A stretch of DNA of 64,000 bases, from contig CAYZMP010000004.1 of the NCBI GenBank assembly GCA_964479585.1, positions 7,481 to 71,480 of the forward strand. The letters are read 5' to 3'. Under the pieces are notes generated by a model that was not told the origin of the DNA, searched no databases, and worked only from the letters and a program-made list of their open reading frames with translations. A program made the position numbers and the translations under genes. The stretch is from UBA6182 sp964479585 (lineage in GTDB: Bacteria; Bacillota_I; Bacilli_A; Erysipelotrichales; Erysipelotrichaceae). How positions within the stretch are numbered: the first letter of the stretch is position 1; each line of letters opens with the position of its first letter. Positions 55,381 to 63,672 of the stretch are shown here, one piece after another.

Positions 55381-55423
55381 ATGTGCGCACATGTAACTAT
55401 ATTTTAACACTATGTACGTACAT
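55381..55423. promoter_or_regulatory. Twin palindromic operators in the EIIC-like/GntR divergent region
   Basis: ATGTGCGCACAT (55381-55392) and ATGTACGTACAT (55412-55423) are both perfect 12-bp palindromes differing at two positions, centred 31 bp apart (three helical turns). Between and over them lies a minus promoter, TTGACA (55428-55423) and TAAAAT (55406-55401), spacer 16. They fit sites for the divergent GntR protein. Confidence 0.75.
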
Positions 55424-55435
55424 GTCAAGTACTTT

Positions 55436-55450
55436 ATGTAAACGCTTCCC
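55436..55450. promoter_or_regulatory. cre box upstream of the EIIC-like operon
   Basis: ATGTAAACGCTTCCC matches the cre consensus at all but the last position and lies between the minus promoter and the gntR promoter (extended TGATATAAT, -10 at 55487-55492). Confidence 0.7.
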
Positions 55451-55509
55451 TAAATAGTTTAGCAAGAAATTACATAAACTTAATGATATAATAAGTTCAG
55501 GGTGAAAAT

Positions 55510-56226
55510 ATGAATGAGAAAATATTTCTACATGATCAAATATACAACGATTTAAAGCAAAAGATTGCGGATAAACATTATCCTGAAAACTCACTACTTC
55601 CAAAAGAAGTGGATTTTTGTGACATCTACCAAGTAAGTAGACATACGATTCGTAAAGCCATGGATCGTTTAAATAACGAAGGTTTTATAAGAAAAGTAAA
55701 AGGTACTGGAACATTTGTTAATGAAGTTAAAGCAGATTATTCATTGTCAAACATGGCTAGCTTTAGTGAGATTCTTACTAACCAATCAGGAGACCCAAAT
55801 AGCATTGTCCTTTCTGCTAAACTTATGGAGGTAGATGATTTTTATTGTAACAAATTGAATCTTCAAACAGAATCCAAAATATATGTTATCGAACGTTTAA
55901 GAAGAAATGGCGATGTTAATCTTTGTTATGAAAAAACCTATGTCAATCCAAACTATTGTCCAAAGATAGACATGTATGTTTCTCCAAACACCTCACTTTA
56001 TGATTTGTATGAAAACAGATACTCTCTACAACTAAAAGAGGGATACTACCAATTAGAAGCAACCAATGCTACAAAAAAGATATCCAACTTATTGGATATC
56101 CCTATCAACTCTTCTGTATTATTCATGAGAGCATTGATTAAGTTAATCGACAATAGTCCCTTATACTATGTGGAAGCACATTATGTTGGTTCTAGATATG
56201 TATTTTCAACAAATTTGAAGCGATGA
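55510..56226 (+). CDS. GntR/HutC-family transcriptional regulator
   Basis: 238 aa. GntR winged helix at residues 5-72 (FCDIYQVSRHTIRKAMDRLNNEGFI) and a UTRA domain at 95-235 with the usual VIERLRRNGDVNLCYEKTYV. Divergently placed to the EIIC-like and TIM-barrel genes with two perfect palindromes between, so it most likely controls them in response to the imported compound or its phosphate. AGGGTGA lies before the ATG. Confidence 0.92.
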   Translation: MNEKIFLHDQIYNDLKQKIADKHYPENSLLPKEVDFCDIYQVSRHTIRKAMDRLNNEGFIRKVKGTGTFVNEVKADYSLSNMASFSEILTNQSGDPNSIVLSAKLMEVDDFYCNKLNLQTESKIYVIERLRRNGDVNLCYEKTYVNPNYCPKIDMYVSPNTSLYDLYENRYSLQLKEGYYQLEATNATKKISNLLDIPINSSVLFMRALIKLIDNSPLYYVEAHYVGSRYVFSTNLKR

Positions 56227-56286
56227 AAGTTCATAATTGGCACTTGTACAATTATTAAAAAAATGCCAAAGTGAAATGAAAAAATA

Positions 56287-56535
56287 TTATTTCAAACTTA
56301 TTGTCTTTTCCCTTATTAATCTCTCCAATAACTCATTTAATCTATCAATTGCATTAAAAGCTAACAAAATCTCATGCTCAAACTGCTTAAAACACTGTTT
56401 AAAATCAATTATTGGAACATCTACTCTTATAGCTAAAGAGTTCCCTGTAATAACAAAATACATGTCAGTATCTAAACATTTGTTAAGGGCTTTTTGATTA
56501 ATTAAGTCATTTTTTGTATACCCAAAAAACGTCAA
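56287..56535 (-). pseudogene. 3' fragment of a frameshifted PD-(D/E)XK nuclease-family gene
   Basis: An 82-codon frame that begins in phase with VDLTFFGY, directly after the stop of the nuclease gene at 56538, in a different frame and without an ATG or ribosome site. Adding one T to the TTTT run at 56542-56545 would join both frames as HKSDRVFVDLTFFGY and give one protein of about 315 aa. The fragment's VITGNSLAIRVDVPIIDF and the helical tail look like the usual C-terminus of the PDDEXK_4-type proteins (from memory of the family). Read as a separate small gene it has no initiation signal. Confidence 0.65.
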
Positions 56536-56537
56536 AT

Positions 56538-57230
56538 CTACAAAACTCTATCTGATTTATGAGCAATCTTTATTTTTGAACAATCAGTATCAAACCATGG
56601 CCAAACTGCTCTTGATCCTCTCGGTCCATCAATTTCGTTTAGCTTTAAATATGGAAAGTTGTCATTTTTATACTGGTAGTATTCTTTCCAAAACTGGGTT
56701 ACAATAGAATCCTCTACTGAAGTATAGCCTTTGAGCCTTTTTTCTATTCCTAAAGTTATAAGGTGTGATTTATATTGAGAACGAGAATCATTAAACTGAT
56801 TGAAGTAGCTTACCATCTTTTCATAACTAATAGAATAAGGATATTTTTTCGCTTCTTGATTTGTCTGAAAATATTGATTTGGTGCAACAATAAAAATATA
56901 ATAGGCATCTAACTCTTTCTTTTTTACTAAATCACTCGCTCTTAATTCATACCTAAAGTATTGATCCTCCATCGCTTTGGCATCTATCTTATTTTCAATG
57001 AGTAAACCAATTGTTCTGTTGTTGCTTTTTATATACAAAACTATATCAGACTCCCCATAAACATTATCCATGACTGAATGGGATATGTTGAATAGGTCAA
57101 AATCATAAATATCTATTTCTTCTGTAAAAAGACGAACAAACTCATCATTGGAGTACATTTCTTCTATCAGCAATAAATCTATATCTCGCTTTAATACATA
57201 ATTTATATTTACAGATTTTTCTTTCATCAT
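56538..57230 (-). CDS. PD-(D/E)XK nuclease-family protein, truncated by a frameshift
   Basis: 230 aa. The nuclease core is visible as GESDIVLYI (Asp62), then LLIENKIDA (Glu79, Lys81) and an aromatic helix EDQYFRYE, typical of PD-(D/E)XK family proteins of restriction-like or defence function. The C-terminus ends abruptly in SDRVL; the rest of the domain is in the next frame (56287-56535). The stop could be a real mutation, a phase-variable T-run or a sequencing error. It lies 38 bp after the DUF2075 gene; the ribosome site (GGGAGG) is rather far from the ATG. Confidence 0.75.
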   Translation of the reverse strand: MMKEKSVNINYVLKRDIDLLLIEEMYSNDEFVRLFTEEIDIYDFDLFNISHSVMDNVYGESDIVLYIKSNNRTIGLLIENKIDAKAMEDQYFRYELRASDLVKKKELDAYYIFIVAPNQYFQTNQEAKKYPYSISYEKMVSYFNQFNDSRSQYKSHLITLGIEKRLKGYTSVEDSIVTQFWKEYYQYKNDNFPYLKLNEIDGPRGSRAVWPWFDTDCSKIKIAHKSDRVL

Positions 57231-57268
57231 ATTATTCTTCGACTCTTTCCTCCCTTTAAATCAATCTT

Positions 57269-59164
57269 TTATCCTTGATTATTGTTTAAAACACTCTTCA
57301 TATACTCATTCAATTCTGAATCTACACAATAAACATAACAACCCTTTAATCCTCGAGTCATTAATGTTTTGTATGTGTTTCTTATAATTTCATCTGCTTT
57401 TTTAAGTGCTTCATCTTTAAGATTTGGATCTTTTAATCTCATTTTCAATCCATTGAGTGATTTATCAGTCTTTGCACGTTTATTATAGTCTGTAATTATT
57501 CGATTATCCTCAAATCGTAAATCCTCTCCTATTATAACTCCAACATAGTCAAACTCTAATCCTTGTACTGTATGTATACATCCAATTTGATCAATTGAAT
57601 GATCATCTATGGCATAAGTATCTGTGTTGGATAAGTTCCATGACATTTTAAAATCATCATTTAATACGATATCAAAGTGATTTGGGTTAGCTCTATTATC
57701 TTTATCCCAGTCCCAACAATAACCAGCAACTAATCTAGATTTGTTATTTGCTTTGTTTTTTTTGTTGATTGCTTCTTTTAAAAGAATTGGATCATCAAAC
57801 ACTTTAAAATCATAATCATAATCATTGGAAAAAGTCTCATTCGCAGTTTCTCTAATTTCTAATAAGTTATCCAACCACGCAATATATCCGTCACTACCAT
57901 TGCATCTAAACTGAGAATCTAAGACATCATGATATACAGTAGCATCATGATGTTTTGCCCATTTTCTTATTTCAGCTATTGACCCTATATCACTAAATGT
58001 TACACGTTGTGTTTCATCAATAAAGAACACAGTGAATAATGAGGCATTAATGATTTCTTTAATCTGGTTTTCTCCACCTTTTGCATATTGAGAACGTAGT
58101 ATTAATCGATGTGCCTCATCCACTAAAACACAGTTAATCTCATTGCTTTTTGAATGAACAAAAGATGATGATCCTTTCATTAACATATCAATGTATACTT
58201 TTTTATACTCACTACCTTCTGATAGTTTTCTTTTCATTACATTTTTAGGAGCAGCGTTTTTAGTGACATACATACACGTTTTATCTTGGTTTAGCATATA
58301 TGATAAGGATTGAATAGCTAGTACACTCTTTCCAGTTCCAGGACCACCTTCTATAATAAACACAGCTTTCTTAGCCTTGTTAAAACTAGCTTTTGCATAA
58401 GCTTTGATTTTTTCAAAAATAACTTTTTGAGAATCAATCATGATGAACTCTTGATTACCTAAAACCATGCTCTTAATCTTATCTTGAAGAGATTTTGATG
58501 GTTTTATCTTTCCTTTATCAATATGATAAATAAGCTCTTTGTTATCACCTTTTGCAATATATCGTTTAATGAAGTCTCTAAGTCGTTGAGCATCTCCTTT
58601 AACAAAAGGTTGTGCTTGTTTTAAGTAAAATTCATATTGAGAAGCAAACAACGGATCATTTTCTTCTTTCTTTTCATAATTATGCAAGTACGCACAAGGA
58701 TATAACTCAATGTCATGATTATAGATATTTTCATTGTACTCTTTTATCAGCACTGAATATGACCACGCTTGATAAGATGGGTGTGTTACTTCTCGCAAAC
58801 TTTGACCTACAAAAGTCTTTACAACACCATCTCTATACTCCATAGATTCAACACTGCTCCATTGTTTTAACTCCACAATGATAATATTCGGTTGTTCATC
58901 TTTATCGTAACCTGAAATAATAAAATCAACACGCTTTGAGTTATTAGGTATTTTATACTCAATAGCAATCCCGGTAACATCATCAATTTCAGAAGTCTCT
59001 AGTACACTTTTCATTTGATGTAAAGAATTAATAAAAGAAGTAATTTCACTAGGACTTGGTTTAATACCTGCCTTGTTTAATAATGCTTCTTTTACTTTGT
59101 TATCAATTCTATGGTTGAATACATCATCGATAAACTCTTTTTTAATTGACTCATAGATAATCAT
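57269..59164 (-). CDS. Nuclease-domain plus DUF2075 (Schlafen-like) ATPase/helicase
   Basis: 631 aa. An N-terminal restriction-like nuclease core is suggested by RVDFII (Asp80) and IIIVELKQW (Glu98, Lys100). The DUF2075 P-loop domain follows: Walker A GGPGTGKS (273-280), Walker B VLVDEAHRL (Asp349, Glu350), DETQRV near 375, and a C-terminal helicase segment with IHTVQGLEFDYVGVIIG and YKTLMTRGLKGCYVY. Such nuclease-helicase fusions are common in defence islands, but this one is not assigned to a named system. It is preceded by a membrane-protein gene and followed by the PD-(D/E)XK gene. Confidence 0.85.
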   Translation of the reverse strand: MIIYESIKKEFIDDVFNHRIDNKVKEALLNKAGIKPSPSEITSFINSLHQMKSVLETSEIDDVTGIAIEYKIPNNSKRVDFIISGYDKDEQPNIIIVELKQWSSVESMEYRDGVVKTFVGQSLREVTHPSYQAWSYSVLIKEYNENIYNHDIELYPCAYLHNYEKKEENDPLFASQYEFYLKQAQPFVKGDAQRLRDFIKRYIAKGDNKELIYHIDKGKIKPSKSLQDKIKSMVLGNQEFIMIDSQKVIFEKIKAYAKASFNKAKKAVFIIEGGPGTGKSVLAIQSLSYMLNQDKTCMYVTKNAAPKNVMKRKLSEGSEYKKVYIDMLMKGSSSFVHSKSNEINCVLVDEAHRLILRSQYAKGGENQIKEIINASLFTVFFIDETQRVTFSDIGSIAEIRKWAKHHDATVYHDVLDSQFRCNGSDGYIAWLDNLLEIRETANETFSNDYDYDFKVFDDPILLKEAINKKNKANNKSRLVAGYCWDWDKDNRANPNHFDIVLNDDFKMSWNLSNTDTYAIDDHSIDQIGCIHTVQGLEFDYVGVIIGEDLRFEDNRIITDYNKRAKTDKSLNGLKMRLKDPNLKDEALKKADEIIRNTYKTLMTRGLKGCYVYCVDSELNEYMKSVLNNNQG

Positions 59165-59199
59165 ATGACTTCTCCAAATCTAGTTACTTTCAGTATACC

Positions 59200-59919
59200 T
59201 TAAAACAAGTTAAATACGAGTATAAGCACAAAAAAGAAATACATCATTTCATACTTCAACAAGTCCATACGATGCTTATTAAAGTAATCAGCAATCATAT
59301 CAAAAACAAGTGGAAACACACTCATGCCTAATACAATACCAAATACTTTTAAATTAGCAGGAGCTTCTAAATTAAAACTTGATATGATAATAATAAAACC
59401 AACGAGATATTGAACACCTTTAAATAAGTCAGATAGTGTTTTGTTAAAAACAATGTTTTCTACAGGACGAACCACTCTTTGCCTTGATGATGCTGACTTA
59501 CGTAAGTACTCTAAAGACTCTTTGTATGATCTTTTATCAAGATTATCGTCATAGTAAGTGACAATTCTTTTTCTTGGTCTGAAATTAGATTCATGCATCG
59601 TTCCATAACCTACAAATGAAAGAACTACTGGTAGTAGCATTTCTAAAAATGCCATAAAGAACAACACCAAAGCACAAGAATAAAGAATAGCACTAACTAA
59701 AGCAAAGGTTTTGTGGTTTTGAACATACGCCAAAACACCAAATATTAAGCCCAATACAACAAGCAAAAAATGAGGAGTAACTAATAAACCTGTTGCATAT
59801 CCTGCAAACTGGCTGATTGGATCTTCAGAACTAATAAAACGATACAGTTCTAGACCATTTCCTATCAGATAGAAAACGACATAAATACTAGAAATTAATA
59901 ATGCGATACTTTTTCTCAT
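59200..59919 (-). CDS. Membrane protein of unknown function
   Basis: 239 aa with six or seven hydrophobic helices: three in residues 1-100 and three after 165, separated by a basic cytosolic loop (NFRPRKRIVTYYDDNLDKRSYKESLEYLRKSASSRQR). No family is recognised. Start set at 59919 behind AGGGGG; an earlier in-frame ATG lacks a site. A promoter-like AT-rich stretch precedes it (59935-60058, no gene). It lies between the DraG-like hydrolase and nuclease-helicase genes. Confidence 0.75.
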   Translation of the reverse strand: MRKSIALLISSIYVVFYLIGNGLELYRFISSEDPISQFAGYATGLLVTPHFLLVVLGLIFGVLAYVQNHKTFALVSAILYSCALVLFFMAFLEMLLPVVLSFVGYGTMHESNFRPRKRIVTYYDDNLDKRSYKESLEYLRKSASSRQRVVRPVENIVFNKTLSDLFKGVQYLVGFIIIISSFNLEAPANLKVFGIVLGMSVFPLVFDMIADYFNKHRMDLLKYEMMYFFFVLILVFNLF

Positions 59920-60058
59920 AACAGCCCCCTGCATGTTATTTTAATTGTAACTTCTCGTTGTCTATATAATACACTATTTGAAATGTTGTTTGAATATTTA
60001 CAATAGTAAATATGATTGCCCCTTAAAAAACACATCTTCCTGTCCATTTATTTACCCT

Positions 60059-60856
60059 TTAAATTATTGGAGTTGGGTATTTACTATTAAACTGTTGCAA
60101 TATATACAACAGACGATTGTCTAAATATGGTAAAGCTTGATCAATAATTTCAGCTGGTATTCCATAGTACATGGCAGCTACACCACCTGTTATTGCCGCG
60201 ACCGTATCGCTATCACCACCAATTGATATTGCATTACGTATTGCATCTTCAAAAGAAGTTGACTCAAAAAAAGCTTGGAGTGCTTGTGGTACTGTTTCCT
60301 GGCACGTTTCATTAAACTGATAATCTACTCGTATCTCATCAAGTGATTTTCCCATTGGATAATAATGTTTCATTAAGTAATCTTTGATAAACTGTTTGCT
60401 TTTTTTCTCCTTTGCAAAATACACTGCAATTGCCGTTGCTTCTGCACCTTTTAATCCTTCAACATGATTATGCGTTACTTTAGTAACCTTCTTAGATAAC
60501 TCTTTTACTTGATCAATAGTTGTTGCGACTAAACCAACTGCACTAACTCTCATAGCAGCTCCATTTCCATAAGAGTTATATGGTTGAGAATCATCACTGT
60601 ACATCCATTGATAAAAGCTACCTCCATATCCACAATTAGGATATGGTTGTCGAATATCCTTCATATTAGCAACCGTTACTTCACTTAAAAACTCATAGTC
60701 TCCATCACAATCAAGTAGTGATTTAGCGACAGCAAGTGTCATAACTGTATCATCTGTAAAGAAACAGTCTTCTGTTAATAGCTTAAAATCTTTTGTCTTA
60801 ATATTATTCCATTCAAAACGAGAACCAACAATATCTCCTATTACTGCACCAATCAT
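60059..60856 (-). CDS. DraG-like ADP-ribosylglycohydrolase family protein, copy C
   Basis: 265 aa, shorter than copies A and B and of a different subgroup. Metal-site motifs are canonical: FFTDDTVMT (Thr34, Asp35, Asp36) and ISIGGDSDTVAAITGG near 220, with YGNGAAMRVS near 106 and VTHNH. Start at 60856 (MIGAVIGDIVGS) behind GGAGAGAG; an ATG six codons earlier has no site. It could remove ADP-ribose from a target or hydrolyse free ADP-ribosyl compounds. Its place between a helicase and a nuclease is suggestive but not proof of a defence role. Confidence 0.9.
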   Translation of the reverse strand: MIGAVIGDIVGSRFEWNNIKTKDFKLLTEDCFFTDDTVMTLAVAKSLLDCDGDYEFLSEVTVANMKDIRQPYPNCGYGGSFYQWMYSDDSQPYNSYGNGAAMRVSAVGLVATTIDQVKELSKKVTKVTHNHVEGLKGAEATAIAVYFAKEKKSKQFIKDYLMKHYYPMGKSLDEIRVDYQFNETCQETVPQALQAFFESTSFEDAIRNAISIGGDSDTVAAITGGVAAMYYGIPAEIIDQALPYLDNRLLYILQQFNSKYPTPII

Positions 60857-60888
60857 AGTCTCTCTCCATTTCATCTATTCTTCATGAA

Positions 60889-63672
60889 CTACTCAACAAA
60901 ATAATCCATCATATCATCATGTAACTCTTCTTCAAATCTCATATCTACTCTTACAACTGAAAGAGTTTTTCCCTCATCATTTTTCATAACTTCAGGCGTG
61001 AATGTATCTGGTATTACTTTACCAACATAAAAGAAATCAGTTTCATCCTTGTCTTTTTTAATAAATAAATCCATTCTCATGTTCGTCTTTTTGTGATCTT
61101 TCATCATCACAACTTCTTTTGAATTCAAGTTTAACCTATTTCTTGTATACCACTTAAACCTCTCTTTATCGATGATTTCATCTTCATACATCGTTGACTT
61201 ACCATGACCTTCATCTTTGTTATATGTAACAAAAATCGGTGTTGCATTTTCTTTTACAGTATATCCATACATTGTACTTGAAACGTCTTTTTCCCATTCT
61301 AAGAGTTTACAAACATCTTTTCTTGTGTATTTCTTATAAAGAATAAATGGATCATCCACACTCTCGCTATACTCATTTTCAATAATCGCTTTGGATGTAT
61401 TAATTAAATCAATTACAAGGTCTTTATAGTCTTTGTCTTTTAGTAGCGCTTTAAACTGAGAACCAATCGTAATGGTTCGATTGTCATTCTCAATTAATGA
61501 AATTCCACCATATTTCTGTTGATCTGTACTTTTAAAGAATTTTAAACTTAACACATGCGCTGCATGATTAACTGTTTGAAATGAAGATCTGTGCTCATTA
61601 ACAAATTGATCATAGTATATTGTTTCATCATTAATTATAGCTTCAAGAATCAAAACCTCATCTTTACGTTTGTTATATAAGATTTCTTTCGATAAAAATG
61701 TAAGTATTTGGTTTTGAATACTTGTGATTATGGTAGTGTAATTACTATCAATAACCTTTAGAAAATCATAATAAGATGGTCTATACTGCATTATAATTCT
61801 TGGGTCAACTGACCCAATTTCATAAAAATCGAGTAGCCTTGGAATCTTATTTAACTTAAATTTTAAATCGTCGTATGCTTCTTTTAAAAACTTCTTCGTA
61901 GCAAAATTGGTTTGTTTTACTGAACTAAGTATTTTCTCTTCAACAATGTCATCAAAATGTATTGTTGATTCACCAGGTAATGTATGATTGCCTTTTTTTA
62001 CAAATTTGTACAACGATTCTTTATCTAATGTTTTATCTCCTGATAATGCAATTGGTATAAAGAAGTTATTTTTGTAATTTCCAATAAAATCTATAATAAC
62101 AACATAGTCTTTATCAGGTCTCTTTCTTAATCCACGACCTAATTGTTGGACAAACACAATTGCGCTTTGAGTTGGCCGAAGCATTACTACTTGATTTATC
62201 TCTGGGATATCAACACCCTCATTAAATATATCAACTGTCAGTATGTAATCTATAGGATTAGGATGATAATCTGAAGTTAACTGTTCGATTGCTTCTTCTC
62301 TTTCTTGTTGAAAATTACTACCAGATAAAGCAATTGTATTGTATCCACGTCTATTTAACTCGATGGATAGTAATTCTGCTTCTTCTACTCTGCTACAAAA
62401 CATCAGACCTTTAACACGAGTTCCACAAAAACCATATAGGTTACACTTATCTATGATATGCTCTACTCTTTGATGCGAAACTAGTTTATTAAATTGTGTT
62501 TGATCATCAATCAACTCTCCATCTACAATTAAATCTGAAATACCATAGTAATGAAATGGTGCCAACATTTTTTCTTTTAGTGCTTCATTTAACCTAATTT
62601 CAAACGCAATATTATGATCCATATACTCATAAATATTGTTGTTATCATTTCTTTCTGGAGTAGCTGTCATTGCTAAGGTGAATTTTGGAGTGAAGTAATT
62701 CAGTATTTTTTGATAAGAATGAGCACCTATATGATGGGCTTCATCATATACAATATAATCGAAAGTGTCTGGATCAAACTTCATATGGTGTTCTTCCTTT
62801 GATATTGTTTGAACTGTTGCAAATAGAAAATCAGCATTCATTTCTTGTTGATTACCCGTATACATTCCATATGTTTTTTCATCTTGAAACACATGCATAA
62901 AACTCTCTAATGATTTTTTAGCGATTTGCTCTCTATGAACCACAAACAATAGTCTTTTTGGATCTACTTTTCTTGCATCAAATGCAGCAAGATATGTTTT
63001 CCCAGTTCCAGTAGCGGAGATTACAAGCGCTTTGTTGTGTTTTAATTCTCTTTGAAGTTGTAATGCATGCAGCCCTTTAACTTGCAAGTTATTTGGTATA
63101 AGTGGTTTAGTACTCTTTGTTATTTTTAAACTCTTTTCAACTTTTTTGACTCTTTGTTCATAATCTAATAGCCATGCTTCATCAATCTTTTTTGATATTG
63201 CTAACAAATGACTAATTTCTTGTTCAATCTCTTCAACTACCTCTTCATTACTATAACCATTAAAATGCAAATTCCATTCTAAGTTTGTGGTTAATGCTTC
63301 TTGAGTAAGATTAGAACTACCTATAATATACTCATTGTGGTTTGATTGCTTGAAGATATAACCTTTAACATGGAAATTATGTTGATCAATAACTCGTAAA
63401 TCAATATTTTCAAACAACATAAGCCTCCTTAATACAGAGGGCTCATTAAATGCTAAATAATCTGTCGTTATTATTGTTCCTCTTTTATTTAGTTTGCGAC
63501 TTTCTTCTAGTTCATGAATAATTGAAGCTAAACCACTATTGGTTATAAAAGCAACTGAAAACACAAAAGAATCACAATCCCTTAACTGTTTTATCAGTGA
63601 TGTCAATACTTTGTGCCCTTTTTTATAATTGTTTGTAATTAGTTTAATGTTCTGATTTTTATAGTTGTCCAT
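60889..63672 (-). CDS. PLD-nuclease/DEAD-box helicase with C-terminal DUF3427
   Basis: 927 aa. A phospholipase-D-type nuclease domain at 1-160 has HVK (His101, Lys103) and SSNLTQEA (Asn121). The SF2 helicase core follows: Walker A ATGTGKT (220-226), DEAH (310-313), TATPER near 340, and motif VI QQLGRGLRKRPDK near 490. The remaining 400 residues match the DUF3427 type of C-terminus. Such proteins are widespread DNA-acting accessory enzymes of uncertain function, often near restriction or defence genes. First gene of the right-hand cluster. Confidence 0.88.
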   Translation of the reverse strand: MDNYKNQNIKLITNNYKKGHKVLTSLIKQLRDCDSFVFSVAFITNSGLASIIHELEESRKLNKRGTIITTDYLAFNEPSVLRRLMLFENIDLRVIDQHNFHVKGYIFKQSNHNEYIIGSSNLTQEALTTNLEWNLHFNGYSNEEVVEEIEQEISHLLAISKKIDEAWLLDYEQRVKKVEKSLKITKSTKPLIPNNLQVKGLHALQLQRELKHNKALVISATGTGKTYLAAFDARKVDPKRLLFVVHREQIAKKSLESFMHVFQDEKTYGMYTGNQQEMNADFLFATVQTISKEEHHMKFDPDTFDYIVYDEAHHIGAHSYQKILNYFTPKFTLAMTATPERNDNNNIYEYMDHNIAFEIRLNEALKEKMLAPFHYYGISDLIVDGELIDDQTQFNKLVSHQRVEHIIDKCNLYGFCGTRVKGLMFCSRVEEAELLSIELNRRGYNTIALSGSNFQQEREEAIEQLTSDYHPNPIDYILTVDIFNEGVDIPEINQVVMLRPTQSAIVFVQQLGRGLRKRPDKDYVVIIDFIGNYKNNFFIPIALSGDKTLDKESLYKFVKKGNHTLPGESTIHFDDIVEEKILSSVKQTNFATKKFLKEAYDDLKFKLNKIPRLLDFYEIGSVDPRIIMQYRPSYYDFLKVIDSNYTTIITSIQNQILTFLSKEILYNKRKDEVLILEAIINDETIYYDQFVNEHRSSFQTVNHAAHVLSLKFFKSTDQQKYGGISLIENDNRTITIGSQFKALLKDKDYKDLVIDLINTSKAIIENEYSESVDDPFILYKKYTRKDVCKLLEWEKDVSSTMYGYTVKENATPIFVTYNKDEGHGKSTMYEDEIIDKERFKWYTRNRLNLNSKEVVMMKDHKKTNMRMDLFIKKDKDETDFFYVGKVIPDTFTPEVMKNDEGKTLSVVRVDMRFEEELHDDMMDYFVE

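Noticed and set aside
53797..55428. Longer EIIC-like protein starting at 55428
   Set aside because: The extra 25 codons cross the operator and promoter and lack a ribosome site; the ATG at 55353 has AAAGGAG and starts a sensible domain.
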